Assembly: GCF_003116135.1 (NCBI RefSeq)
Contig: NZ_PDOA01000002.1
Span: 62,001 to 126,000, forward strand
Reading direction: 5' to 3'
Length of the DNA: 64,000 nucleotides
Source: Teichococcus aestuarii
GTDB lineage: Bacteria; Pseudomonadota; Alphaproteobacteria; Acetobacterales; Acetobacteraceae
The notes under the pieces are model-generated. The model had not been told where the DNA came from. It was given only the letters and a program-made list of their open reading frames with translations, and did not search any database. Position numbers and translations under genes: made by a program. Below, piece after piece: positions 49,994 to 58,869 of this stretch (its first letter is position 1; each line of letters starts with the position of its first letter).

Positions 49994-51601
49994 ATGAGCA
50001 GCACACCCTGGCTCTCCATCATCGGGCTGGGCGAGGATGGCGTCGAGGGCCTCTCCCCCGCCGCGCGCGCCCTGCTGGAGGGGGCGGAGGCGGTGTTCGG
50101 CGGCGCGCGGCACCTGGCGCTGGCGGCGGGGCATCTGAGCGGCTCGGCGCATCCCTGGCCGAGCCCGATGCTGGCCGGGCTGCCCGCCCTGCTGGCCCGG
50201 CGCGGCCGGCCCACCGCCGTGCTGGCCTCGGGCGACCCGTTCTGCTTCGGCATCGGCGCCACGCTGGCGCGGCATGTGGGGCCCGGGGAGTTCCTGTGCC
50301 TGCCGGCGCCCTCGGCCTTCGCCCTCGCCTGCGCGCGGCTGGGCTGGGCGATGCAGGATTGCGCCACGATCTCCTTCTGCGGCCGCCCGCTGGAGCGGCT
50401 GCTGCCGCTGCTGCAGCCGGGCGCGCGGCTGCTGGCCCTCTCGGCCGATGCCGCCACCCCCGCGCAGGTCGCCGCGCTGCTCTGCCGCCACGGCTTCGGG
50501 CCGACGCGGATGGTGGTGCTGGAGGCGCTGGGCGGCCCGCGCGAGCGCCGCCATGAGACCAAGGCGGAAGCCTTCGCCCATGCGCCGGACCCGCTGAACA
50601 TGCTGGCGCTGGAGGTGGTGGCAGGCCCCGCCGCGCGGGTTCTGCCCTTGGCACCCGGCCTGCCGGAAGCGTTCTTCGAGCAGGAGGGGCAGATCACCAA
50701 GCGCGAGGTGCGCGCGGTGACGCTGGCCATGCTGGCGCCGCGCCAGGGGGAGCTGCTGTGGGACATCGGCTGCGGCAGCGGCTCGGTGGCCATCGAGTGG
50801 CTGCTGCGCCACCCGGCCAACCGCGCCATCGGGCTGGAGCCGCGCCCGGAGCGGGCGGCGGGCGCGGCGCGCAACGCGCTGGCGCTGGGCGTGCCCGGGC
50901 TGCGCCTGGTGCGCGCCGCCGCGCCGGAGGGCCTGGCCGGCCTGCCCGCGCCGGATGCTGTGTTCGTGGGCGGCGGCGGCGGGCAGCCCGGCGTGCTGGA
51001 GGCGGCCTGGCAGGCGCTGCGCCCCGGCGGCCGGCTGGTGGCGAATGCCGTGACCATCGAGACCGAGGCCGTGCTCTACGCCGCCCATGCCCGCTGGGGC
51101 GGCGCGCTGACGCGCCTCGGCGTGGAGCGCCTGGACCGGGTGGGCACGATGCACGGCTTCCGCCCGGCGATGACGGTGACGCAATACGTGGCGGAGAAGC
51201 CATGGGCCGAGGCCGGCGCGGCCGCGGCGATGGCTTCCCCCTTGGCGGTGGCCGGGCTCGGCGCGCGCCCCGGCGTCTCGGCGGCGGCCATCGTCGCCCT
51301 GGTGCGGGAGGCCGAGCGGCGCTCCGGCCTCGCGGTGGGGGCGCTCGCCGCGCCCTGGTTCCGCCGCGAGGTGCCGGCGCTGGCCGAGGCGGCGGCCACG
51401 CTCGGCGTGCCGCTGCACTGGGTCGAGGAGGAGGCGCTGAAGGCCGTGCAGCCGCGATGCCCCACCCCCTCCGAGGCGGCGCGCCGCGCCACCGGCTACG
51501 CCGCCATCGCCGAGGGCTGCGCGCTGGCCCTGGGCGGCCGTCTGGCGCTGCCGCGCATCACGGGTGAGGGCGTGACCTGCGCCCTCTCGCTGGAGGAATG
51601 A
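49994..51601 (+). CDS. cobL: CobL-CobE fusion: precorrin-6Y C5,15-methyltransferase (decarboxylating) with C-terminal CobE/CbiG-C domain
   Basis: A 535-residue three-part protein. Residues 1-200 are the CbiE-type methyltransferase ([35 protein letters not shown]). Residues 205-400 are the CbiT-type methyltransferase/decarboxylase ([30 protein letters not shown]). From about residue 411 a CobE domain follows ([40 protein letters not shown]), which is usually a separate small gene. ATG 49994 is used; a GTG at 49946 would overlap the divergent cobK gene. No strong ribosome binding site was found. Confidence 0.92.
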   Translation: MSSTPWLSIIGLGEDGVEGLSPAARALLEGAEAVFGGARHLALAAGHLSGSAHPWPSPMLAGLPALLARRGRPTAVLASGDPFCFGIGATLARHVGPGEFLCLPAPSAFALACARLGWAMQDCATISFCGRPLERLLPLLQPGARLLALSADAATPAQVAALLCRHGFGPTRMVVLEALGGPRERRHETKAEAFAHAPDPLNMLALEVVAGPAARVLPLAPGLPEAFFEQEGQITKREVRAVTLAMLAPRQGELLWDIGCGSGSVAIEWLLRHPANRAIGLEPRPERAAGAARNALALGVPGLRLVRAAAPEGLAGLPAPDAVFVGGGGGQPGVLEAAWQALRPGGRLVANAVTIETEAVLYAAHARWGGALTRLGVERLDRVGTMHGFRPAMTVTQYVAEKPWAEAGAAAAMASPLAVAGLGARPGVSAAAIVALVREAERRSGLAVGALAAPWFRREVPALAEAAATLGVPLHWVEEEALKAVQPRCPTPSEAARRATGYAAIAEGCALALGGRLALPRITGEGVTCALSLEE

Positions 51602-51605
51602 AGCC

Positions 51606-52367
51606 ATGACCGTGCATTTCATCGGCGCCGGCCCCGGCGCGCCGGACCTCATCACGCTGCGGGGCCGGGACCTGCTGGCCGCCTGCCCGGTCTGCCTCTA
51701 TGCCGGCTCCATCGTGCCGCCGGCGCTGCTGGCGCATTGCCCGCCCGGCGCCCGGCTGGTGGACACCGCCCCGCTCGACCTCGACGCCATCGAGGCCGAA
51801 TACCTCCGCGCCCACGCGGCGGGGCAGGATGTGGCGCGGCTGCATTCGGGCGACCTCTCCGTCTGGTCGGCCATGGCGGAGCAGGTGCGGCGGCTGGAGC
51901 GCCACGGCATCCCCTACACCGTGACGCCGGGCGTCCCCGCCTTCGCCGCCGCCGCCGCCGCCCTCGGGCGGGAGCTGACGGTGCCGGAGCTGGCGCAGAG
52001 CGTGGTGCTCACGCGCATCTCCGGCCGCGCCTCCGCCATGCCGCCGCGCGAGACGCTGGAGGCCTTCGGCGCCACCGGCGCCACGCTGGCGCTGCACCTG
52101 GCCATCCACGCGCTGGGGCGGATCGTCGAGACCCTCACCCCGCTTTACGGCGCCGATTGCCCGGTGGCGGTGGTGGTGCGCGCCTCCTGGCCGGATGAGC
52201 GGGTGGTGCGCGGCACACTGGCCGATATCGCGGCGAAGATGGAGCAGGCACCCGCCGAGCGGACGGCGCTGATCCTGGTCGGGCCCGCCCTGGCGCCGGA
52301 GGGCTTCCGCGAGAGCGCGCTCTACAGCACGGATTATCAGCGCCGCTTTCGCGGGCGGGATGATTGA
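51606..52367 (+). CDS. cobM: Precorrin-4 C11-methyltransferase
   Basis: A 253-residue SAM methyltransferase. It has [22 protein letters not shown] at the N-terminus, [36 protein letters not shown] near residue 80, and the late [13 protein letters not shown] typical of CobM/CbiF. It starts 4 bases after the cobL-E stop, with GAGGAA upstream. A truncated family A repeat follows the stop. Confidence 0.95.
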   Translation: MTVHFIGAGPGAPDLITLRGRDLLAACPVCLYAGSIVPPALLAHCPPGARLVDTAPLDLDAIEAEYLRAHAAGQDVARLHSGDLSVWSAMAEQVRRLERHGIPYTVTPGVPAFAAAAAALGRELTVPELAQSVVLTRISGRASAMPPRETLEAFGATGATLALHLAIHALGRIVETLTPLYGADCPVAVVVRASWPDERVVRGTLADIAAKMEQAPAERTALILVGPALAPEGFRESALYSTDYQRRFRGRDD

Positions 52368-52378
52368 AGAAAGGGAAG

Positions 52379-52456
52379 GGTTCTTTTTTGGAAAAAAGAA
52401 CCAAAAAACTTTTGCCAGTTTGGCGTGGCGCCAAACGCGAAATGTCTTTTGCTTCT
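52379..52456 (-). repeat. Family A repeat, truncated copy A4, between convergent cobM and cbiD
   Basis: GGTTCTTTTTT-gg-AAAAAAGAACC (52379-52402) is an 11-bp stem. The central stem TTTGGCG-tgg-CGCCAAA and the tail ATGTCTTTTGCTTCT follow. The second A/T-rich hairpin is missing after CTTCT: at that point the cbiD stop codon (52455-52457) begins. The intact hairpins probably terminate both convergent genes. Confidence 0.8.
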
Positions 52457-53588
52457 AATCTTCGCCGCTCTCCGCCAGCAGCGCCCCGTCCCGCCCGAAC
52501 AGCGCGACACCGACGCGGATCGGCGCCCCCTCCACCACGCACTGCGCCACCCGGCGGGCTTCCTCCGCCACGGCGCGCGGCAGGCCGATGCCCTCGGCGC
52601 CAGCCAGGGTGAAGGCCTCCAGCGCCGTGTTGGCCGTGGCGATGCGCGCGGCCAGTGCCTCCCCCGCCCCCGCGGCGCGGGCCAGTTCCGCCAGCGCCGG
52701 CAGGTCCACCGCGCCGCGCCGCGAATGCAGGTCCAGCCGCCCCTGCGCCAGCTTGGTGAGCTTGGCCAAGCCCCCCGCGATGGTGACGCGCGGCACGGGA
52801 TGCGCCCGCAGGTATTTCAGCATGCCGCCGACGAAATCGCCCATGTCGATCAGCGCCTGCTCGGGCAGGGCGTGGTGGCGGCGGATGGCTTCCTCGCTGG
52901 TGCTGCCGGTGGCGCCCGCCACATGCGCCAGCCCCGCCGCCCGCGCCACGTCGATGCCGCGATGGATGGAATGGATCCAGGCCGCGCAGGAATAGGGCAC
53001 GACGATGCCCGTGGTGCCCAGCACCGACAGCCCGCCCAGGATGCCGAGGCGCGGGTTCATCGTCCGCTCCGCCAGCGCCGCGCCGCCGGGGATGGAGATC
53101 TCCACCCGCGCATCCGCCTCGCCGCCCGCCACCTCGGCCCCCAGAACTTCAGCCAGCGCGGCGCGGATCATGGCGCGCGGCATCGGGTTGATGGCGGGCT
53201 CGCCCGGCGGCAGCGGCAGGCCGGGCAGCGTGACGGTGCCAACCCCCTCGCCGGCGGCGAAGACCACGCCGGAGCCGGGCGGCAGGGCGCGCACCGTGGC
53301 GCGGACCAGCGCGCCATGCGTCACGTCCGGGTCGTCGCCGGCATCCTTCACCACGGCGGCCATGGCGCCGCCATCCGGCAGCAAGGCGTGTTCGGCCAGG
53401 GCGAAGGCGGGGCGCTCGCCACGTGGCAGGGTGATGGTCACCGGGTCGGGGAAGGCGCCGGTCCGCAGCGCGGCGAAGGCGGCCTTGGCCGCCGCCGTGG
53501 CGCAGGCGCCGGTGGTCCAGCCACGGCGCAGCGGGGGGTTCTGCTCGTGCACGGGGCAAGCTGTATCGCCCCGCGCCGCGCCTGTCAT
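52455..53588 (-). CDS. cbiD: Cobalt-precorrin-5B C1-methyltransferase CbiD
   Basis: A 377-residue CbiD, replacing CobF for C1 methylation. Signatures are LRRGWTTGACATAAAKAAF near residue 23, LGILGGLSVLGTTGIVVPYS near 190, and VAGATGSTSEEAIRRHHALP near 230. The start is ATG 53588; the frame stays open upstream into cobS and that portion is a shadow. It begins 7 bases after cobS ends, as part of the minus-strand cobB-cobT-cobS-cbiD run. Confidence 0.94.
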   Translation of the reverse strand: MTGAARGDTACPVHEQNPPLRRGWTTGACATAAAKAAFAALRTGAFPDPVTITLPRGERPAFALAEHALLPDGGAMAAVVKDAGDDPDVTHGALVRATVRALPPGSGVVFAAGEGVGTVTLPGLPLPPGEPAINPMPRAMIRAALAEVLGAEVAGGEADARVEISIPGGAALAERTMNPRLGILGGLSVLGTTGIVVPYSCAAWIHSIHRGIDVARAAGLAHVAGATGSTSEEAIRRHHALPEQALIDMGDFVGGMLKYLRAHPVPRVTIAGGLAKLTKLAQGRLDLHSRRGAVDLPALAELARAAGAGEALAARIATANTALEAFTLAGAEGIGLPRAVAEEARRVAQCVVEGAPIRVGVALFGRDGALLAESGED

Positions 53589-53595
53589 GCGGCGC

Positions 53596-54354
53596 CTACC
53601 GCCCGAGGCTGAGGGCCGAGAGCGCGGCGCATTCGGCCAGCACCGCGCAGGCGCCCAGGATGTCGCCCGTATGGCCGCCCACCTGCCGCCGCGCCAGCCA
53701 GGCCACGCCCAGCCCGGCCAGGGCGGCGGCGAGCGTGGCGGCGAGCGCGGCGCCCGCCGGCAGCAGCAGGAAGGCCAGCCCCGCCCCGAGCGCGAGCCCC
53801 GGCAGCACCCCCGCACGGCCGAGCCCGGCGGCCAGCCCGTCCGCCCGCGCCGGGCGCAGCAGGCCGAGCGGGAGGAGCAGCGCGGCGCGGGAGAGTGCCC
53901 CCGCCGCCACCCAGGCCAGCGGCGAGGCCAGCAGCGCCAGCGCCGCCCCGCGCAGCCCGAGCGAGAGCAGCAGCGCCAGCGCGCCATAGCTGCCGATGCG
54001 GCTGTCGCGCATGATGGCGAGCTTGCGCTCGCGGTCCCGCCCGCCGCCGAAGCCGTCTGCCATGTCGGCCAGCCCGTCCTCGTGCAGGGCGCCGGTCAGC
54101 AGCAGCAGGGCGGCCAGCGCCCAGGCCGTGGCCAGGGCGGGCGGCATCCCGGCCCAGAGCAGCAGCGCCTGCGCTCCCCCCGCCAGCCCCCCCGCCAGCG
54201 CGCCGGCCAGCGGATAGGCCCAGGCGGCGCGGGCGAAGCCCTCCGGCGCCTCCGGCATCGGCCAGCGGCCGAGCGGCAGGCGCGTCATCAGCCCGAGCGC
54301 CGCGCCGAGTTCCGCCCGGCGCGCGGCCAGCCAGCCGATGAGCCAGCCGCTCAT
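53596..54354 (-). CDS. cobS: Adenosylcobinamide-GDP ribazoletransferase (cobalamin synthase)
   Basis: A 252-residue membrane enzyme (CobV in Pseudomonas denitrificans naming) joining adenosylcobinamide-GDP with alpha-ribazole. It has [13 protein letters not shown] near residue 23, [32 protein letters not shown] (split here as [13 protein letters not shown] then [15 protein letters not shown]) near 113, and [15 protein letters not shown] near 225. Acidic motifs bind Mg. It overlaps cobT by 4 bases. Confidence 0.94.
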   Translation of the reverse strand: MSGWLIGWLAARRAELGAALGLMTRLPLGRWPMPEAPEGFARAAWAYPLAGALAGGLAGGAQALLLWAGMPPALATAWALAALLLLTGALHEDGLADMADGFGGGRDRERKLAIMRDSRIGSYGALALLLSLGLRGAALALLASPLAWVAAGALSRAALLLPLGLLRPARADGLAAGLGRAGVLPGLALGAGLAFLLLPAGAALAATLAAALAGLGVAWLARRQVGGHTGDILGACAVLAECAALSALSLGR

Positions 54355-55370
54355 CCGGCCGCGCCCGAGATGCCCGCCTCGTCGAAGGTGGCCATGCCGG
54401 CGTGGCAGGCCAGCGCCGCGCGCAGCAGCGGCACGGCGAGCGCGGCGCCCGAACCCTCGCCCAGCCGCATCCCGAGATCGAGCAGCGGCGCCTGACCAAG
54501 CGCCGCCAGCAGCCTTGCGTGGCCCGCCTCGGCCGAGCGATGCGCCACCCGCGCATGGTCCAGCCCGCCGGGGGCGAGGCGCGCCAGCGGCGCGGCGGCG
54601 GCGGTGCAGACGAAGCCGTCCAGCAGCACCGGCACACCCTTGCGCCGCGCTTCCAGCGTGGCGCCGAGGATCGCCGCCAGCTCCCGCCCGCCGAGGCGGC
54701 GCGCGGCCTCCAGCGGGTCGGCGAGCGCGGGGGCGTGGCAGGCGAGGGCGGCATCCACCGCGGCGCGCTTGCGGGCGAGGCCGGCCTCATCCACGCCTGT
54801 GCCGCGCCCGGCCCAGGCGGCGCCGCCGCCGCCGAACAGTGCGGCGGCCAGCGCCGCGCCGGCGGTGGTGTTGCCGATGCCCATCTCGCCCAGGCAGAGC
54901 AGCCCCGCCCCCGGCTCCAGCGCGGCGGCGCCCTGGTTCACGGCGTCCAGGAACGCCGCCTCGTCCATCGCGGGGGCGGCGGTGAAGTCCTCGGTCGGGG
55001 TGTCGAGCGCCAGCGGCACCACGCGCAGCGCCGCTCCGGCCACCGCCGCGAGCTGGTTGATGGCGGCGCCGCCGGCGGCGAAATTGGCCACCATCTGCGC
55101 CGTCACCGCCGCCGGGTAGGGCGAGACGCCGCGCGCCGCCACGCCGTGGTTGCCGGCGAAGACCAGCACCTGCACCCGCTCCAGCACCGGCAGGGCGCGG
55201 CCCTGCCAGCGCGCCATCCAGGCCGCCAGCTCCTCCAGCCGGCCGAGGCTGCCGGGCGGCTTGGTCAGCCGCGCCTGGCGCGCGGCCACGGCGGCGGCGG
55301 CGGCTTCGTCGCCCGCCGGAAGGGCGGCGCAGGCGGCGCGGAGGGCATCGAGGCTGGGATAGGCGGGCAT
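54351..55370 (-). CDS. cobT: Nicotinate-nucleotide:dimethylbenzimidazole phosphoribosyltransferase
   Basis: A 339-residue CobT (CobU in Pseudomonas denitrificans naming) that makes alpha-ribazole phosphate. Family motifs are [19 protein letters not shown] near residue 35, [17 protein letters not shown] near 70, [17 protein letters not shown] near 160, and the late [20 protein letters not shown]. Start ATG 55370 shares a base with the cobB stop. The frame stays open upstream inside cobB, but that part has no family similarity. Confidence 0.94.
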   Translation of the reverse strand: MPAYPSLDALRAACAALPAGDEAAAAAVAARQARLTKPPGSLGRLEELAAWMARWQGRALPVLERVQVLVFAGNHGVAARGVSPYPAAVTAQMVANFAAGGAAINQLAAVAGAALRVVPLALDTPTEDFTAAPAMDEAAFLDAVNQGAAALEPGAGLLCLGEMGIGNTTAGAALAAALFGGGGAAWAGRGTGVDEAGLARKRAAVDAALACHAPALADPLEAARRLGGRELAAILGATLEARRKGVPVLLDGFVCTAAAAPLARLAPGGLDHARVAHRSAEAGHARLLAALGQAPLLDLGMRLGEGSGAALAVPLLRAALACHAGMATFDEAGISGAAG

Positions 55371-56689
55371 CACGGCTCCTGCGCGGCGATGACGTGGAAG
55401 AAGCTGCCGCTGACCCGGCCGCGCCGCCCGCCGCCGGGGCCGAGATCGGCGCCCGTGGCGTCGCGCAGCGTGGCCAGCGGCGGGTCCCCGCCCGGGGTGG
55501 TGACTGTGGCGTAGTGGAATTCGTGCCCGCGCAGCACCGCGCCGGCCGGGCCGAGCACGCCGCCTTCCAGCAGCCGTGCCTCGCGGTAGCCGAGGTTCAT
55601 CTTCCGCCGCGCGAAGCTGGTGGCGTGGCCGAGCAGCCCGGCCATGGCGTGCCGCTGGCCCTCCGCATCCTCCAGCCCCTCGCCCAGCACCATGTAGCCG
55701 CCGCACTCGCCATGCACGGGGCGGGTGGCGGCGAAGCGGCGCAGGCCGGCCAGGAAGCGCGTGGCGGCGGCCAGCCTTCCGGCGTGCAGCTCGGGGTAGC
55801 CGCCGGGCAGCCAGCAGGCGTCGCAATCCTCGGGCGGCGGCGCGTCCTCCAACGGGGAGAAGGGCACCAGTTCGGCGCCGGCCTGCCGCCAGCCCTCGGC
55901 GATGTGGGGGTAGAGGAAGCTGAAGGCGGCATCCTCCGCCACGGCCACGCGCTGGCCCGGCGGCGGCAGCGGGCGGGCGGCGGCGGCGGGCGGCACGGCC
56001 AGGGGTGCGGCGTCGGCCAGGATCGCCTCCAGGTCGAGATGCGACTCGGCGAGGCCGGCCAGCCGCTCCAGCAGCCCCGGCAGGTGGCCCAGCTCGCGCG
56101 CCTGCACCAGCCCCAGATGCCGCTCCGGCAGGGCGATGGTGTCCTCGCGCGGCAGGGCGCCCAGCACCGGCAGCCCGGCCGCGGCGATGGCCTCGGCCGC
56201 GCCGCGGCGGTGCCGGGGGCTGGCCACGCGGTTCAGCACCACGCCGCCCACCCGCACATCCGGCCGCAGCGTGGCGAAGCCATGCGCCACCGCGGCGGCC
56301 GATTGCGACTGGCCGGAGACGTCGAGCAGCAGCAGCACCGGCAGGCCGAGCCGCGCGGCGAGGTCGGCGGCGCTGCCCTGGCGGCCGGGCGCACCCCCCG
56401 CGCCGTCGAACAGCCCCATGGCCGATTCAATCAGCAGCAGCGAGAGCCCCTCCGCCGCCGCGCGCGCCGTGGCGTCGAGCAGCGGCCCCGGCATGGCCCA
56501 GCTGTCCAGGTTGCGGCTGGGGCGGCCGCAGGCGGCGGCGTGGAAGGCGGGGTCGATGTAGTCGGGGCCGGATTTGGCGGCGCCCACGGCCAGGCCACGC
56601 CGGCGCAGCGCGGCCAGCAGGGCGAGGGTCAGGGTGCTCTTGCCGGCGCCCGAGCGGGGCGCCGCGACGATCCATCCATGCGTGGTCAT
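55370..56689 (-). CDS. cobB: Cobyrinic acid a,c-diamide synthase
   Basis: A 439-residue amidotransferase. The N-terminal ATP-binding P-loop is VAAPRSGAGKSTLTLALLAA near residue 9, and KSGPDYIDPAFHAAACGRPS and IESAMGLFDGAGG follow. The glutaminase domain has the nucleophile Cys in VHGECGGYMVLGEGLEDAEG near residue 330. It glutamine-amidates hydrogenobyrinic acid at a and c. It is the first gene of the minus-strand cobB-cobT-cobS-cbiD group; no riboswitch was found upstream. Confidence 0.94.
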   Translation of the reverse strand: MTTHGWIVAAPRSGAGKSTLTLALLAALRRRGLAVGAAKSGPDYIDPAFHAAACGRPSRNLDSWAMPGPLLDATARAAAEGLSLLLIESAMGLFDGAGGAPGRQGSAADLAARLGLPVLLLLDVSGQSQSAAAVAHGFATLRPDVRVGGVVLNRVASPRHRRGAAEAIAAAGLPVLGALPREDTIALPERHLGLVQARELGHLPGLLERLAGLAESHLDLEAILADAAPLAVPPAAAARPLPPPGQRVAVAEDAAFSFLYPHIAEGWRQAGAELVPFSPLEDAPPPEDCDACWLPGGYPELHAGRLAAATRFLAGLRRFAATRPVHGECGGYMVLGEGLEDAEGQRHAMAGLLGHATSFARRKMNLGYREARLLEGGVLGPAGAVLRGHEFHYATVTTPGGDPPLATLRDATGADLGPGGGRRGRVSGSFFHVIAAQEP

Positions 56690-57154
56690 GCGCCTGCTCC
56701 AGCCCCGCGCCGGGCGCCGGAGGGCCAGGAGGCGGGGTGGCGCGGCTTAGCACGATTCGGCGCCGGTGCCTGCCATCCGGCGGCGCGGCCTGATGCACCG
56801 GGAACACAGTGCAGACGCCAGCGCAGCAATATGGCGTAACAACTTGATTTCGCGAACGCACAATCGGCGGGCCGGGGCGTTCTCTCCCTTGCCCTGGTCC
56901 AGGCCGGCACGGTATTCCAGCGCCGGGCACCACCGCGCCGCAGCCCTGATGCCTTCCGGCCGTTCCGGCCCCGCCGCTCCCCGTTCCGGGCGCGCCCGGG
57001 CGGGGGCCGGAGCCGGCATCCGGTCGCGGTGCCTCCCTGCCCGGGGCGGGAACCGGACCGGGACACGGGCACGGCCACGCCCGCCCGCGCCATTCCAGTT
57101 TTCCGCAGCCAGTCCGCGGCAGTCACCGCGCGCAGTATCAAGAACGGAGAGGAG
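56690..57154. other. Intergenic region between divergent cobB and a secreted-protein gene
   Basis: About 465 bases. I searched the cobB side for cobalamin-riboswitch elements and found no B12 box. A less GC-rich patch lies at about 56820-56870 (GCAATATGGCGTAACAACTTG), which may hold a promoter. The rest is GC-rich without a recognisable gene, repeat or RNA. Open frames across it are shadows. Confidence 0.5.
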
Positions 57155-57739
57155 ATGGGTATGGTTCAGCGCCACCCGCTTCCAGACATGCGCCCGACCA
57201 CCTCCCTCGCCGGGGCGTCGTCCAGCAGGGTCCGCCGTGGCCTGGCGGGGTTGCTCATGCTCAGCACCCTGTTCGCCTCCACCGCCGCGATGGCCGCGCC
57301 CTTCCGCTGCGCCGATCCCGAGGCGCAGGCGATGTTCGAGCTCTCGGCCCTGAAGACGGAGCTGATGGTCGTCGCCACCACCTGCGACACCGAGAAGCCC
57401 TACAACGACTTCATCACCCGCTACCGCTCGACGCTGAGCAGCAACGACATGGCGGTGATCCGGCACTTCACCGGGCGCGACCGCCGCGCCGGGCAGCGGG
57501 CGAACGACACCTTCATCACCAACCTGGCCAATGCCCGCGCCCAGGAAGCCAACCGCATCGGCGCCGATTTCTGCGCCCGCAACGCGCGGCTGTTCGAGGA
57601 AGTGATGGCCCTGCCCTCCGCCACCGAGCTGGCGCCCTACGCCGCCGCCAAGGACCTGCTGCCGGCCACGCTGGGCAGCTGCGTCTCCAGCGCCTCGGCG
57701 CCGGCCGCCCCCGCTCCCACCCGCCGGGCTTCCCGCTGA
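57155..57739 (+). CDS. Uncharacterised secreted protein, four cysteines
   Basis: A 194-residue protein with an N-terminal signal peptide (GLAGLLMLSTLFASTAAMAA, cleaved near residue 49). The mature part is helical and has four Cys (FRCADPEAQ, TTCDTEKPYNDF, ADFCARN, LGSCVSS), suitable for two disulfides. The C-terminus is Ala/Pro-rich. I do not recognise a family. ATG 57155 or the ATG two codons later at 57161 is the start; the second is better spaced from AGGAG. The TGATG junction to the lipoprotein gene suggests they work together. Confidence 0.75.
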   Translation: MGMVQRHPLPDMRPTTSLAGASSSRVRRGLAGLLMLSTLFASTAAMAAPFRCADPEAQAMFELSALKTELMVVATTCDTEKPYNDFITRYRSTLSSNDMAVIRHFTGRDRRAGQRANDTFITNLANARAQEANRIGADFCARNARLFEEVMALPSATELAPYAAAKDLLPATLGSCVSSASAPAAPAPTRRASR

Positions 57740-58314
57740 TGCGCCTTCATGCTGCCTGGGCCGCGCTGGCCCTGCCGGCCCTGCTCGCCGCCTGTGCCCA
57801 GCCCCAGTCCGGCCCGGCCGCCCTGCAATCCAAGCGGCCGATCTTCGCCGCCGACCTGCAGGGCGCCGCGCAGCTCTGCACCGTGCAGGACGAGCCGAAG
57901 CTGGTCGATGCCCAGCAGACCGACGTGCCGATGACGGTGCGCAACGATGGCGGCTGGTGCGCCGTCCGGGTCTCCCGCCCTGGGCCGGAGCCCTTCGATG
58001 CCGGGCTGCTGACCAGCCGCCCGTCACGCGGCCGCGTGCATGTGCACAGCGTGGGCGACTGGACGCGCATCGACTACACGCCGGACCCCGGCTTCTCGGG
58101 CGCCGACAGCTTCGTGGTGCGGCTGCTGCCCGGCTCCACCAGCGTGAAGGTGAACGTGACGGTCGAGCCGGGCGCCGCGGCGGCGACGCCCGCCGCCGTC
58201 ACGCCGCGCGTCACGGCGCCGCCGGCCACCAGCACCGCCCCGGCGCGCAGCACGGCGCCCGCCCGCAGCACCACGCCGGCGCGCAGCACCACGCCCACCC
58301 GCCGCGCGCGCTGA
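57739..58314 (+). CDS. Probable lipoprotein with Ig/cadherin-like fold and repetitive C-terminal tail
   Basis: A 191-residue protein with lipobox LLAACA near residue 19. A beta-rich domain follows. Its DYTPDPGFSGADSFVVRLLP segment resembles the Ig-like and cadherin-like repeats of bacterial surface proteins. Residues after about 150 are a low-complexity tail with four Ala/Thr/Pro-Ala-Arg-Ser-Thr units (TAPARST, TTPARST). It may anchor in the outer membrane. Function is unknown. It starts one base inside the preceding secreted-protein gene, so they are an operon pair. Confidence 0.75.
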   Translation: MRLHAAWAALALPALLAACAQPQSGPAALQSKRPIFAADLQGAAQLCTVQDEPKLVDAQQTDVPMTVRNDGGWCAVRVSRPGPEPFDAGLLTSRPSRGRVHVHSVGDWTRIDYTPDPGFSGADSFVVRLLPGSTSVKVNVTVEPGAAAATPAAVTPRVTAPPATSTAPARSTAPARSTTPARSTTPTRRAR

Positions 58315-58331
58315 CACGGACGCTCTGACAT

Positions 58332-58373
58332 GGACCGGGCCGGGGGAGGGCCGCCCTCCCCCCGGCCCGGTCC
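58332..58373. terminator. Bidirectional GC-rich terminator hairpin
   Basis: A long stem: left arm 58332-58350 (GGACCGGGCCGGGGGAGGG) and right arm 58354-58373, complementary with one bulged C and a three-base loop. It lies between the ends of the lipoprotein gene and the convergent acetyltransferase gene. No U-tract, but the position and stability suggest a terminator for both. Confidence 0.65.
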
Positions 58374-58398
58374 TCTCCCGGCTCAGCCGCCTACGCGC

Positions 58399-58869
58399 CT
58401 ACCCGGCCAGCCGCTCCGCCGGGATGGCCATGTAGACGCGGCGGAACCCCTTCTCCTCGCGCCGCTCCAGCTCGGCGAAGCCCAGCCGGGCGTAGAAGGC
58501 GAGGTTGCGCTCCATCCGCTCATTGGTCAGCAGCCGCACCTCGGGCAGGCCGCGGCGCAGCGCCTCCCCGCCCACGAAGCGCATCAGCGCGCGGCCGAGG
58601 CCAGCCCGCTGCCGCGCCGGATCGACCGCGACGTTCTCCAGCCAGAGATGGCTGCCGGCCACCTCCAGCACCAGCAGCCCGGCCAGTCCGCCATCCTCCG
58701 CCTCCAGCACCCAGGCCTGGCCGGCGGCGATGCGGGCGGCGTAGTCGTCGTCCATCGGCGCCGGGCGGCGGCCGATGACGGGCAGGTAGGCGGCATAGGC
58801 CCGCCCGACCAGGGCGGCGAGGGCCTCCGCCTCCTCCGGCCGGGCAAGCCTGAGGGGCGGGAGGCTCAC
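58399..58869 (-). CDS. GNAT family N-acetyltransferase
   Basis: A 156-residue GNAT protein. The acetyl-CoA pyrophosphate-binding motif A is in NVAVDPARQRAGLGRALMRF near residue 82, preceded by LEAEDGGLAGLLVLEVAG. The substrate cannot be told. It overlaps tldD by 4 bases (ATGA), so they are probably co-transcribed, although no functional tie is obvious. Length fits the family. Confidence 0.88.
   Translation of the reverse strand: MSLPPLRLARPEEAEALAALVGRAYAAYLPVIGRRPAPMDDDYAARIAAGQAWVLEAEDGGLAGLLVLEVAGSHLWLENVAVDPARQRAGLGRALMRFVGGEALRRGLPEVRLLTNERMERNLAFYARLGFAELERREEKGFRRVYMAIPAERLAG

Noticed and set aside
56690-56860. A possible second cobalamin riboswitch upstream of cobB
   Set aside because: Neither strand shows the B12 box AGCCAGGAGACCTGCC or the other ordered elements found at 40575-40765.
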